64,000 nt of DNA, taken from positions 30,650-94,649 of the forward strand of contig CAZSUY010000010.1 of the NCBI GenBank assembly GCA_964610155.1, read 5' to 3'. The notes below the pieces were generated by a model. That model did no database searches, was not told the origin of the DNA, and saw only the letters and a program-made list of their open reading frames with translations. The stretch is from JAFGBM01 sp964610155 (GTDB lineage: Bacteria; Actinomycetota; Actinomycetes; Actinomycetales; Demequinaceae). Position numbers and translations under genes: made by a program. How positions within the stretch are numbered: the stretch's first letter is position 1; each line of letters begins with the position of its first letter. Shown one piece after another: positions 52,079-60,017 of the stretch.

Positions 52079-52807
52079 CTACCGGCCATTGAGCGCCTCG
52101 CCAACCACCCGCGTGCGGAGCCGCTCCGCCATCACCTTCGCCTCGCGGGCCGCAGCCTCGTTGACGGTGCCCGAGGCCATGACCCGATGGAAGATGTAGG
52201 AGACGACATCGGCAGACTGGAGGAGCCGACTCGCACCCGACGGGCCGAAGTAGAGGGTGTCGACGATGCGAGTGATGCCGGTTCCCTCACGTTCGGGAAG
52301 GCCACGCTCCTGGAACTCGACGAGAGAGCGGCGGTGCAGATCTCGGTTCACGACCTCGTCGGCGATCAGGGCGATGTGGTCACCTTGCTCGACACACGCA
52401 CAGTGGAGTTGCGCCACAGCACCCTCCAAGGCGAGGGTATACGCCGCCGAGACCGCTTCTGCCGATGCGATTCGGGGACCACCAGCCACGCGTTCGACGC
52501 GCGACACGACGAGGGCTGCACCCGAGCCGACCACAACGTCCACCGCCGCGTTGAGTACCCCCACGCTGGCCCGCGCCTTGCCCTTGAGCGCGACCCACGA
52601 TCCGGTCCCCTGCATGACATCGTGGGCGTGAATTTCCGCGCCCATGGGTACGGAGTGCCGCGTGTGAGCGTCGCGCACCACCTCGTCCAAGCCCACCCTA
52701 ACGGCGCTCGCGGCACTCGCGTCGACCAGCACGACGCCCAGCACGAAGTGACCGCCGCTGTAGCTCTCATCGATGTAGGCGAGGCGCACCCGCCCAGGGT
52801 GGCCCAT
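52079..52807 (-). CDS. DUF3800 protein convergent with the small RNA
   Basis: The ATG at 52807 gives 242 residues starting MGHPGRVRLAYIDESYSGGHFVLGVVLVD, the DUF3800 opening. Later blocks GDHIALIADEVVNRDLH and SRLLQSADVVSYIFHRVM (QxADvvaY) are family-typical. The N-terminal DES, the central Asp and the QxAD Asp would be the RNase H-like catalytic set. It ends 3 nt from the small RNA terminator region. A GTG six codons in is an alternative start. Confidence 0.85.
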   Translation of the reverse strand: MGHPGRVRLAYIDESYSGGHFVLGVVLVDASAASAVRVGLDEVVRDAHTRHSVPMGAEIHAHDVMQGTGSWVALKGKARASVGVLNAAVDVVVGSGAALVVSRVERVAGGPRIASAEAVSAAYTLALEGAVAQLHCACVEQGDHIALIADEVVNRDLHRRSLVEFQERGLPEREGTGITRIVDTLYFGPSGASRLLQSADVVSYIFHRVMASGTVNEAAAREAKVMAERLRTRVVGEALNGR

Positions 52808-52871
52808 CGGCGGCGCCTGTGGGCGTTCTCCACAGGGCACACAGACGATGCCCGTCTGCAAGGATGGCGGC

Positions 52872-53936
52872 ATGGATGTGCTTTCGGAGCCACTTGAACT
52901 CGATGTCACCGTCGCGGGCGAGGTCATTGATGCGGCCATCGCGACGGATGTCGCCCAGGCGACGTTTCTGCTCGGATCGGATGGCTCGCTCTGGCACGCC
53001 GACCACACCTCAGGGGCCGTCGAAAGTGTCGGTGATGTCGAACTCCCGTCCCTACCGGAGAACGAGCCCTTCTGCAACCGCCCTGCCCGGCATCGGCTGC
53101 ATGTTTCGCCGAGCGGGCGGTTTCTTGCGGTCGTCGTCGACTACGGGCGTTCCGGGGTGCTGTATGACGGCGAGACAAAGAGCGTGACGCTCGAGATGCA
53201 GGCCCGGGAGGGGCGCGGCTACCATGTCGAGACGGTGCCATTCTCGGCCGTCTTCGTCATCCATGAGGGACGCGAAGCACTCATCCACCGCACCGAGTGG
53301 AATCGCCTCGACGCGTCGGATGCGGAGACCGGCCGCCTCCTCACCGAGCGGGGACCGACCACGCACGTAAACGGCGAGAAACCCCCACCTCATTACGTTG
53401 ACTACTTCCACGGGGGTTTGTGCCTGAGCCCGAACGGCGACCTGGTCCTCGACGATGGCTGGTGGTGGCACCCGGTCGGGATTCCTCTTGTATGGAGCGT
53501 CCGCACCTGGCTCGACTCGAACGTCTGGGAGTCGGAGGACGGTCCGACGAAGCGTGGCGCACGCCATAGCTACGACTGGGATGAGGGTTCATGCTGGCTC
53601 GACGACGACCGATTAGCGCTGCAGGGTTTCGGTGATCCGGAGTGGCCGCCATCCCAGGGCGCGGCGATAGTTCGGTATTCGGATCTCATGGCCTCTGGGC
53701 ACGCCTGGGGGGACTCCGAGGGCGAACACGTCCACCCGGTTCCGGGTCCCGAGGGACGCCTCTTCGGCCACGATGACATGCTCTTCGCGGTGACGACGAC
53801 TGCGACGGTGGCGTGGGACGTTGCCTCGGGCGAACGACTCGAGGAACACGAGGCCTTCTCGCCGACGGTTCACTCGCGGGGGGACCGCCGCCTCACTGAA
53901 GTGAGCGGCAGCGTGCTCGTCAGCCGGACCTACTGA
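52872..53936 (+). CDS. Hypothetical beta-propeller-like protein
   Basis: The ATG at 52872 (AAGGA 8 nt upstream) gives 354 residues. Repeating units such as HRLHVSPSGRFLAVVVDYG, GGLCLSPNGDLVLDDGWWW and GPEGRLFGHDDMLFAVTTT resemble WD40/PD40-type blades. No signal peptide. It is divergent from the DUF3800 gene with 65 bp between starts. Function unknown. Confidence 0.65.
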   Translation: MDVLSEPLELDVTVAGEVIDAAIATDVAQATFLLGSDGSLWHADHTSGAVESVGDVELPSLPENEPFCNRPARHRLHVSPSGRFLAVVVDYGRSGVLYDGETKSVTLEMQAREGRGYHVETVPFSAVFVIHEGREALIHRTEWNRLDASDAETGRLLTERGPTTHVNGEKPPPHYVDYFHGGLCLSPNGDLVLDDGWWWHPVGIPLVWSVRTWLDSNVWESEDGPTKRGARHSYDWDEGSCWLDDDRLALQGFGDPEWPPSQGAAIVRYSDLMASGHAWGDSEGEHVHPVPGPEGRLFGHDDMLFAVTTTATVAWDVASGERLEEHEAFSPTVHSRGDRRLTEVSGSVLVSRTY

Positions 53937-54031
53937 ACCCCTACAACCCGAGACTCTCCGAACCTCATCTGGGAATAGTGCGGACAGTACCTAACCCACC
54001 ACTCCGTCGTCCGTACCGCCACAATGGACCC

Positions 54032-54853
54032 ATGGGTGACATCGAAGTCAGGCGCGAGCGGAAGCGCAGGCGCGACCGCCTGATCGCCGCCGACCCCGAT
54101 GACACCGAGCTCGGCTCGAAGAACCTCAAGACCGGCGAGGTCCGCATCGAGGTGCCCGAACGGGCGAGCGAGATCGCGACGGCGCTGAACACGTGGGGCA
54201 GGCGGAGCGCCGGCTCCAGGCCACGGGACTTCGCGCGCAACAGGCCCGGGGCCCTCGCCCGACGGCAGGCCAAACTCGCGAAGCAGAAGTCCCGGCGCAG
54301 GTCTCGCGCCTGGACGCACAGCGGCACCGGGACGCGGTCCGACGAGGCCTCGGCCTTCCTCACGAGCGTCAAGGGGGAGGAGCGCATCGCCCGGGTCCTG
54401 CGACGCATGAGGGGCACGGGCTGGCGCGTGCTTCACGCCATCCCTTTGCCCGGCGGCGGCGACATCGACCACCTGCTCGTCGGCGCGGATGGCGTCGTCG
54501 TCATCACCACCTGGTACCACCACGGGGCGAAGTTCAAGGTCGCGAAGCGCGGCATCTACGTCGAGGGCGCCCGCACCGACTACCTCGACCAGGCGCGAGA
54601 CGCGGCGAGCGAGGCCTCGCGGCTGCTCAGCCGGGAATGCGACTTCCGGGTCACCGCCATCCCATGCGTGGCATTGGTCAACGGTGGCTTCTTCCAGCCC
54701 CGACTCATCCAGAGAGGAAAACCGAAGGACTTCATCGTCGCCACCAACTGGAACCTTCCACGTGCCCTGGGGGACGCCCAGCAGGGGCTCGGCGACGAGC
54801 AGGTCGAGGCAATCTACGAGGCCGCACGACGGTCGACGACCTGGGAGGGGTAG
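54032..54853 (+). CDS. NERD-like protein with altered active site
   Basis: This 273-residue paralogue of the protein at 43132-43953 shares GEERIARVLRRM, GWRVLHAIPLPGGGDIDHLLVGADGVVVIT and the closing STTW-G. The N-terminal region is highly basic (RRERKRRRDR; RRQAKLAKQKSRRRSR). Where the other copy and the family have N-T-K, this one has T-T-W, so the catalytic Lys is missing and nuclease activity is doubtful. CACAAT stands 6 nt before the ATG. Confidence 0.78.
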   Translation: MGDIEVRRERKRRRDRLIAADPDDTELGSKNLKTGEVRIEVPERASEIATALNTWGRRSAGSRPRDFARNRPGALARRQAKLAKQKSRRRSRAWTHSGTGTRSDEASAFLTSVKGEERIARVLRRMRGTGWRVLHAIPLPGGGDIDHLLVGADGVVVITTWYHHGAKFKVAKRGIYVEGARTDYLDQARDAASEASRLLSRECDFRVTAIPCVALVNGGFFQPRLIQRGKPKDFIVATNWNLPRALGDAQQGLGDEQVEAIYEAARRSTTWEG

Positions 54854-54896
54854 CCGCGCGTCGGCCCCCGCCGGGAGTCACGGCCACTTGCGTAAT

Positions 54897-54920
54897 CTCC
54901 GGTATTCCGTAATACTGGAG
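54897..54920. promoter_or_regulatory. Palindromic operator before the HTH regulator
   Basis: CTCCGGTATT-CCGT-AATACTGGAG is a 10-bp inverted repeat with one mismatch. It covers TAATAC (54910-54915), a -10 box 7 nt before the ATG, with TTGCGT 16 nt upstream as -35. Its position implies autorepression by the adjacent winged-helix protein. Confidence 0.75.
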
Positions 54921-54922
54921 TT

Positions 54923-55498
54923 ATGGATAATCAGACTACCGACGCCCTTGCCGCTCTAGCCGAGCGCATCGCCCGCCTCGAAGAATCCGCGACCGAGGCG
55001 TCCGCCACCGCGGCAAGCCCCCGCGCTACGCCCTTCCCTTTCGACCTCGGTGACTCCGCCGACGTCGACCTCGTCACGTATTCCGGCCATGGTATCCGCG
55101 AGGGCGACCCCGTCGCCTGGCAGATGCGACGCACGTGGGAGGAGGTGCTCGGAGCGGCAGAGGAGGGAGGACCTGAGGGGGGCGGGCTCGCCGCCGTGCT
55201 CTCCGCCCTCGCGAGCGGGCCCCGCCTCCGCATCGTCGCCGAACTCGTCCGCGGCCCCGTGGCCACCGGGGACCTCGCCGAGCGCTTGGGCCAGTCGGGA
55301 GCCAGCCAGGGAAGCACCGGGCAGCTCTTCCACCACCTCAAGGAACTGCTCGCCCAGGGAATCGTCCACCAACCCCAGCGCGGCGTCTACGCGATCCGCC
55401 CCGCTCATGTGGTTCCCGTCCTCGCCATCCTCTCTGCGGCAATGGATCTCACCCACACCACCGGGCTTGCCCCACAAGAGGACAGGAATCCCTCATGA
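54923..55498 (+). CDS. ArsR-like winged-helix regulator
   Basis: This 191-residue protein has an N-terminal coiled-coil-like segment (ALAERIARLEES). The C-terminal winged helix GLAAVLSALASGPRLRIVAELV..GPVATGDLAERL...STGQLFHHLKELLAQGIVHQPQRGVYAI is typical of ArsR-type regulators. No Cys metal site is visible. It overlaps the serine hydrolase gene by 4 nt (ATGA), so it probably controls that gene along with itself. Confidence 0.83.
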   Translation: MDNQTTDALAALAERIARLEESATEASATAASPRATPFPFDLGDSADVDLVTYSGHGIREGDPVAWQMRRTWEEVLGAAEEGGPEGGGLAAVLSALASGPRLRIVAELVRGPVATGDLAERLGQSGASQGSTGQLFHHLKELLAQGIVHQPQRGVYAIRPAHVVPVLAILSAAMDLTHTTGLAPQEDRNPS

Positions 55499-56529
55499 GT
55501 ACCCTCACCCATACCCGCCTCCAGGAGATTGCCGACGCGGCCCGCCAGACCCTTGGCTCGACCGCAGCCGGCGCCGCCGTCGTCACCCGGGAGGGCGAGA
55601 CCACCATCGCCGTCTCCGGCCTCCGACGCCCGGACGGCGACCCGATCCAACTCACCGATCGCTGGCACATTGGCTCGACGTTCAAGGCCATCCACACCCT
55701 CCTCTATGCCCGGCTCGTCGAGCAGGGGCGGGCCGCGTGGGGGACTCCCGTCGCCGACCTGTTCCCCGACCTCGCGGCCGACGCCGCCCCCGGCTGGGAC
55801 GGCCCGACGGTCGACGAGATGTACACGTGCCAGGCGGGCATGCGCGGAAACCCCACCATCCGGGAGATGTTCGCCGGCTGGAAGGACACCCGGCCCCTCG
55901 TCGAGCAGCGCACGGCAGCGACCGTCCGCGCCCTCGCCATCCCGCCGAAGAACCGAGGCAGCTTTGTGTACTCGAACCTCGGCTACACCGTCATGGGTGC
56001 GGCGATCGATCGGATCACCGGGAAGCCCTTCGAGGAGGTGATTGAAGAGGAGATCTTCACGCCGCTCGGGGTGACCTCGGCCGGCTGGGGTGCGCCACCG
56101 GAGATTTGGGGCCGGGGAGGACTGATCATGTTCGGCGGCCTCATCGCCGGCCCCGGCAAGCCCGCCGACCCCGCTAACCCGCAGAGCGACAACCCGGCCC
56201 TCATCTCCCCTGCCGGCCGCCTCCACCTCAGCCTCGCCGACTGGGCGAAGATCCAGCACGTCTTCCTCGCCGGTGGGGCCGGACTCGTCTCGCCGGAGAG
56301 CATCGAGCGGCTGTTTGTCATTCCCGAGGGCAATCGGATGTCGATGGGCTGGGCGGCGTCGAAGGCTCTCCCCGGGGTGTTCCGGGCTCAGCAGGGCTCG
56401 AATGGCCGTTGGGTCGCGACCGCCCTCATCGCCGAGGACCGCTCCCGCACCGCCATGCTCATCGTCAACGACGGCCGCACCCGGACGCTCACGCGAAGCC
56501 CGAAGGTCGCGGCCGGGTTGTTGGGGTAA
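55495..56529 (+). CDS. Class C beta-lactamase-like serine hydrolase
   Basis: This 344-residue protein of the AmpC/esterase/D-aminopeptidase superfamily has SxxK in HIGSTFKAIHTLL, YxN in SFVYSNLGYTVMG and a C-terminal G-G-like region. No signal peptide is visible, so it is likely cytoplasmic and more probably an esterase or peptidase than a lactamase. It is co-transcribed with the upstream winged-helix regulator. Confidence 0.85.
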   Translation: MSTLTHTRLQEIADAARQTLGSTAAGAAVVTREGETTIAVSGLRRPDGDPIQLTDRWHIGSTFKAIHTLLYARLVEQGRAAWGTPVADLFPDLAADAAPGWDGPTVDEMYTCQAGMRGNPTIREMFAGWKDTRPLVEQRTAATVRALAIPPKNRGSFVYSNLGYTVMGAAIDRITGKPFEEVIEEEIFTPLGVTSAGWGAPPEIWGRGGLIMFGGLIAGPGKPADPANPQSDNPALISPAGRLHLSLADWAKIQHVFLAGGAGLVSPESIERLFVIPEGNRMSMGWAASKALPGVFRAQQGSNGRWVATALIAEDRSRTAMLIVNDGRTRTLTRSPKVAAGLLG

Positions 56530-56576
56530 CGGCCAGGCTGCTCGGGTAGGGGCGCCTCTTAGAAAATCCGATGGGG

Positions 56577-56612
56577 GTGCGGAGGGCCTCGCCGATGTCT
56601 ACGACGCGGGCG
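56577..56612 (+). pseudogene. Degenerate DUF429 C-terminal piece
   Basis: The frame reads EGLADVYDAGAT, against SGLDDVYDAAAM in the intact DUF429 protein, with DNA similarity of roughly 80% over 30 nt (CTCG.CGA.GT.TACGACGCGG). It is followed directly by CTCCACAA and the small-RNA promoter, as in the intact locus. It is short, so the call rests on the matching context. Confidence 0.55.
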
Positions 56613-56639
56613 CGACGCTCCACAACCCAGTCCTGGCCC

Positions 56640-56668
56640 TTGAACGGCCACCGCGCGCGACGTATCCT
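56640..56668 (+). promoter_or_regulatory. Sigma-70-type promoter of ncRNA copy 2
   Basis: TTGAAC (56640-56645), 17 nt, TATCCT (56663-56668). Over about 34 nt it differs from the promoter at 51978-52006 at only three or so positions. Confidence 0.75.
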
Positions 56669-56674
56669 GATGCT

Positions 56675-56740
56675 GCGGTATTCGACTTCGGTCGTTTGCT
56701 GGACGCCTTGAGCCCCGGCCTTCGGTCGGGGCTCTTGTGC
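56675..56740 (+). ncRNA. Candidate DUF3800-associated small RNA, copy 2
   Basis: It has the same plan as 52012-52076: hairpin 1 CGAC-TTCG-GTCG, then hairpin 2 AGCCCCGGC-CTTCG-GTCGGGGCT (56711-56733) followed by CTTGTGC. Hairpin 1 sequence differs entirely between copies but the terminator hairpin and tail are conserved, as expected for an RNA with a variable 5' domain. Confidence 0.6.
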
Positions 56741-56772
56741 TTCTGGCGCCAGGCGTCGGCGAGTTCACTCCG

Positions 56773-56870
56773 TCAGGTCTCGGGCGTCAGCAGACAGGCT
56801 TCCAGACGCTTCGCCATCTCGCGCGCCGCAGCGGCCGCCCGGTCGCTCCGTACGGCCGTAGCGCGCCTCC
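56773..56870 (-). pseudogene. Possible DUF3800 C-terminal remnant
   Basis: The minus-strand frame DRAAAAAREMAKRLEACL followed by a stop resembles NEAAAREAKVMAERLRTRV at the end of the DUF3800 protein at 52079-52807, and lies in the same convergent position beside the small RNA. No DES or QxAD block is found upstream. Weak, context-based call. Confidence 0.35.
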
Positions 56871-57123
56871 TATTTGGTCTCGTATCCTGTCCAACGGCAC
56901 CAGCCGGATCGGTCGAGCGTTGGCACCTACTCGCAGCGGCATTCAAGGACATCGACCAGGTGATGGCGGACTCCGCCGACCTGGTGGAGATCCGACACCA
57001 CAACACGCACCGATGTCCCCATGAGGCCGCGCGGTCTGGATCGTCCCCGGTGGACGCGTACGCCCTGCACCGCAGGTTCCGACCGATGACGCTGTCATCA
57101 TGAGCGCCAGCGGGAGGACAGGG
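56871..57123. other. Unassigned stretch with a coding-like segment
   Basis: Between 56890 and 57050 the plus strand reads VERWHLLAAAFKDIDQVMA and continues DSADLVEIRHHNTHRCPHEA with third-position G/C typical of this genome, but no convincing start codon or ribosome site is seen. It may be the tail of a lost gene. Confidence 0.35.
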
Positions 57124-57342
57124 ATGTCGCGGTCCCGTCATCCGGACAAAGACATCGAGGGCTTGATGCGGGAAGCGGAAGCACGCGGATGGACCTTCAC
57201 GTGGCGCGGCCGCTACCCCAAGGGGCGCTGTCCTTGCGGCCTGCATCAGAAAACCATCCACCTCACCCCCGGCCGCGCTTACGTCACCAATCTCGCTATG
57301 TGGTTCCGTCGCCTAGACTGCTGGAAGGAGAAGAGACGATGA
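57124..57342 (+). CDS. HicA-like small protein
   Basis: This 72-residue basic protein starts MSRSRHPDKDIEGLMREAEARGW. The helix, then a strand with GRYPKGRCPCGLHQKTIHLTP, resembles the dsRNA-binding-like HicA fold, where a His on the second strand is needed for mRNA cleavage. It overlaps the next gene by 4 nt (ATGA). Toxin-antitoxin role is inferred from fold pattern and context. Confidence 0.55.
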   Translation: MSRSRHPDKDIEGLMREAEARGWTFTWRGRYPKGRCPCGLHQKTIHLTPGRAYVTNLAMWFRRLDCWKEKRR

Positions 57343-57680
57343 CCAGTGCCACCGCCCCCAGCACTTATGTCGAGGTGGACGTGCACACGCCCACACAACC
57401 CGAGTCTGGTATCGAACCCGTTTTCGACAGCATCGCCGACGCCCTCCACGCCACCCCCCATATTGGCGACGCGGACCTCGCCGTCAACCTCGCGACGGAG
57501 GTTCTGACCTTCTGCGTCACCCTCCCCGGAGCCCTCGACCCAGAGCGGGCCCTCCGCGAATGCCTGGGCATCGCGCGCCGGGCCATACACTCCGCCGGAC
57601 TCGATGCGACCCTGTGGGAAGTAATCCGCGCCACGGTCGAACCCACTGGCAGCCACAAGCCGATGCTTCTCACCGCCTGA
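57339..57680 (+). CDS. Partner of the HicA-like protein
   Basis: This 113-residue acidic protein starts MTSATAPSTYVEVDVHTPTQ. It has helical segments (VFDSIADALHATPHIG; PERALRECLGIARRAIHSAG) and no recognisable DNA-binding domain. Start coupling to the HicA-like ORF, and GGAG upstream, suggest a functional pair. It does not look like HicB, so the antitoxin label is tentative. Confidence 0.5.
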   Translation: MTSATAPSTYVEVDVHTPTQPESGIEPVFDSIADALHATPHIGDADLAVNLATEVLTFCVTLPGALDPERALRECLGIARRAIHSAGLDATLWEVIRATVEPTGSHKPMLLTA

Positions 57681-57706
57681 CCCGCCCCACCGAGGAAGGG
57701 GAACCG

Positions 57707-58750
57707 ATGGTTCGAAGGGCAACATCGCTGATCCTGGCCGTGGGCTTCATGCTGACCCTTGCCGCCTGCGGCCAGGAGTCCGACGAATCGAAGTCCGACC
57801 CCGCGTCGTGGGCCTGGGCCGATATCCCGAACGAGAGCGTCCTCCTCCTCTCCCACGCCGCCGACCACCACGGCAACGGCGAGATGTACCTGCTCACGAG
57901 GGACGGAGAGATCACCCAGATCCTCGACGGTGCCCACACCAACGGAAGCCCGTCGATCACCGACGACGGACAACGCCTGGCCTTCCACCGCTTCGTGACG
58001 CCTGGCGACTTCTCGTCTTTAACGCTGTTCATGGTCGACGTCTCGACGGGCACGGAGACCCGACTGACCGACGACGACTTCCCCGCTGCCGCCCCCAAGT
58101 GGAGCCCCGACGGCACCCGGCTCCTCTACGGCTCGTGGCGCACCTATGACACCCCCTCCGCGGCGAACGTCTTCATCCTCGACCTCGCCGACTGGTCCGT
58201 CACGCAGGTCACCTCCGACCCCGACCACGAGGATAACGACCCCTCCTGGTGCGGCGATGACGCGATCGCCTTCAAGTCGACGCGGGACACCGGCGTGGAA
58301 TACCAGGAACAGATCTACCTCGCCGACCTCGACGGATCGAACGTCCGGCGCCTCTCCACGACGACCGGATGGGAGTCGGACCACGACCCCCGGTGCTCGC
58401 CCGACGGCGAGTGGGTGTACTTCTACCGGTACGAGGCGACCCGCCCTTGGGTCGAGCAGACTGCCCAAAACTGGGACGAGGTCTACCCGGTGAACGTCTG
58501 GCGCGTCAACCGTGACGGACAGCAGGAACAGCTCACGTCGTGCGAGTTCTTCTGCGCCGGTCCCGTCCCTGGCGACGACGGCCGCGTCCTGTATGTCGAG
58601 AAGGAGGCCATCCTCAACGACGACGGCGACCTCATCGGGACGACGGCGAGGCTCATGATCATGGAGGCCGACGGGTCCAACCCGCGCGAACTCCTGCCCC
58701 CCAACGTCTACGCCGAGCACACCTCGACGCTCGAGTGGTTCGACTGGTAG
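57707..58750 (+). CDS. TolB-like beta-propeller lipoprotein
   Basis: The ATG at 57707 follows GGAAGGGG. The 347-residue lipoprotein has signal MVRRATSLILAVGFMLTLAAC and PD40/WD40-like blades: ITDDGQRLAFHRF, APKWSPDGTRLLYGSW, CSPDGEWVYFYRY, VPGDDGRVLYVEK. Such TolB-type propellers act as scaffolds or periplasmic sensors. There is no Tol system here, so the partner is unknown. Confidence 0.75.
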   Translation: MVRRATSLILAVGFMLTLAACGQESDESKSDPASWAWADIPNESVLLLSHAADHHGNGEMYLLTRDGEITQILDGAHTNGSPSITDDGQRLAFHRFVTPGDFSSLTLFMVDVSTGTETRLTDDDFPAAAPKWSPDGTRLLYGSWRTYDTPSAANVFILDLADWSVTQVTSDPDHEDNDPSWCGDDAIAFKSTRDTGVEYQEQIYLADLDGSNVRRLSTTTGWESDHDPRCSPDGEWVYFYRYEATRPWVEQTAQNWDEVYPVNVWRVNRDGQQEQLTSCEFFCAGPVPGDDGRVLYVEKEAILNDDGDLIGTTARLMIMEADGSNPRELLPPNVYAEHTSTLEWFDW

Positions 58751-58937
58751 GAGCGGGCAGCGCCCGGCGTCAGCCGACGAGGCCAGAAACCTTAATCTGC
58801 ACGGAAGCTGTGGAGAACCTCAGCGAGCCAACGGTCGCCGATAACCTGATGCCGTGGATGCCGTACCCCTACCCACCGAGACGAAGCCGCCGACGCGATC
58901 CATACCGCATTGGGATTCATCGCGGTATGATGGAACC

Positions 58938-59171
58938 GTGTCAACACAGATCACCGTCCGCCTCCCCGACGATGTCGTCGAATTCATAGACTCCGAGGTG
59001 AGGTCTGGGGCGGCGGCTAGCCGCGCGAGCGTCGTGGCGCGGGCCATCGAACGGGAACGCCGATGCCGGATAGCCGAACGCGATGCGGCCGTCTACGCGC
59101 GACTGGGCGACGACCCTGATCTCGCCGCGTTCACCCGTCATGCCGCCGCACATACCCTGACCCTCGACTAG
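58938..59171 (+). CDS. RHH antitoxin of a MazEF-like pair
   Basis: This 77-residue protein starts at GTG 6 nt after TATGAT (leaderless). STQITVRLPDDVVEFIDSEVRSG followed by SRASVVARAIERERR is a ribbon-helix-helix DNA-binding domain. The C-terminal half would bind the toxin encoded 18 bp downstream. Confidence 0.82.
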   Translation: MSTQITVRLPDDVVEFIDSEVRSGAAASRASVVARAIERERRCRIAERDAAVYARLGDDPDLAAFTRHAAAHTLTLD

Positions 59172-59189
59172 GCCAACACCCCCACGACT

Positions 59190-59507
59190 ATGCGCTCCAT
59201 TCATACCGCGAAACTCGACAAGACTCGCCCCGTCGTCCTCCTCACGCGCGAACAGGTCGTTCCCTACCTCGCCCGCGTCACCGTCGCTCCCATCACCTCA
59301 ACGGTGCGAGGACTTTCCACCGAGGTCGCCGTCGGCGCGGGGAATGGTCTGATGGACGAGTCCGTCATCTCGCTCGACAACGTCGCAACGATCGATCGAT
59401 CCGCGCTCGGCCCGGTCGTCGGCTATCTCACGCGCGAGCAGGAGACCGCGCTCGCTCGCGCCGTCATCGCGGCGTACGACCTCGAAGCCGAGGCTCCGTC
59501 GAACTAG
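59190..59507 (+). CDS. MazF/PemK-family endoribonuclease toxin
   Basis: This 105-residue protein has the PemK/MazF SH3-like barrel: TRPVVLLTREQ, RVTVAPITSTVRGLSTEV, GLMDESVISLDNVATID and a C-terminal helix. The catalytic Arg-Thr pair corresponds to the TSTVRG turn. It pairs with the RHH gene just upstream. Cleavage specificity unknown. Confidence 0.85.
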   Translation: MRSIHTAKLDKTRPVVLLTREQVVPYLARVTVAPITSTVRGLSTEVAVGAGNGLMDESVISLDNVATIDRSALGPVVGYLTREQETALARAVIAAYDLEAEAPSN

Positions 59508-59554
59508 GCACCTACCTTTGCACCACTATCACCATCTGGTGCTAACCTGGTGGC

Positions 59555-59995
59555 ATGCGCCGCGCAACGATCACCTTGCCCGACCGGCTCGACGACGAAG
59601 TGGAGCGGTTTCGCTCAAGCCAGCCAGCTCGGCCGTCGCTGACCTCCGTCGTCGAAGCCGCGCTTGAGAACTATCTCGCGGACGGAACGGCGGCCGACGA
59701 CGGGGCCGAATTGCTCGCACGGGTGGTACGCCGTCGGGCCGAGATCCGGCAGATCGCGGGCAAGCACGGGGTCCGCGCCGTCCGCCTGTTCGGATCCGTC
59801 GCCCGCGGCGAGGCGACGCCCACGAGCGACATCGACCTTCTGGTGAACGTCGAACCCGGGACGACGATGTTCGACCTCGCCGCGCTGCGCGGGGAGATGG
59901 AGGAACTCCTGGGTGCGAACGTCGACGTCGTCCCCTCGTCTGGACTCGACGACAAGGCGCTCGACCACGTCCTCGCCGAGGCGCTCACGCTGTGA
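59555..59995 (+). CDS. RHH-nucleotidyltransferase fusion (MntA-like antitoxin)
   Basis: This 146-residue protein has two parts. Residues 1-44 (RRATITLPDRLDDEVERF ... SLTSVVEAALENYL) form a ribbon-helix-helix domain. Residues about 55-146 are a minimal nucleotidyltransferase with GSVARGEATPTSDIDLLV (G80, S81, D92, D94) and NVDVVP. MntA enzymes inactivate HepT by AMPylation. An N-terminal RHH would add direct operator binding. The promoter TAACCT (6 nt before ATG) lies within a CCA/TGG palindromic region (CACCATCTGGTG at 59530-59541). Confidence 0.82.
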   Translation: MRRATITLPDRLDDEVERFRSSQPARPSLTSVVEAALENYLADGTAADDGAELLARVVRRRAEIRQIAGKHGVRAVRLFGSVARGEATPTSDIDLLVNVEPGTTMFDLAALRGEMEELLGANVDVVPSSGLDDKALDHVLAEALTL

Positions 59996-60017
59996 GCAAG
60001 GCCGTTGGCAGGTCATC

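Noticed and set aside
56273..57103. A 276-codon plus-strand frame spanning the small-RNA locus
   Set aside because: Its first part is a shadow of the serine hydrolase gene and it runs through the promoter and terminator of the small RNA; only the 56890-57050 part looks coding-like and it lacks a start.
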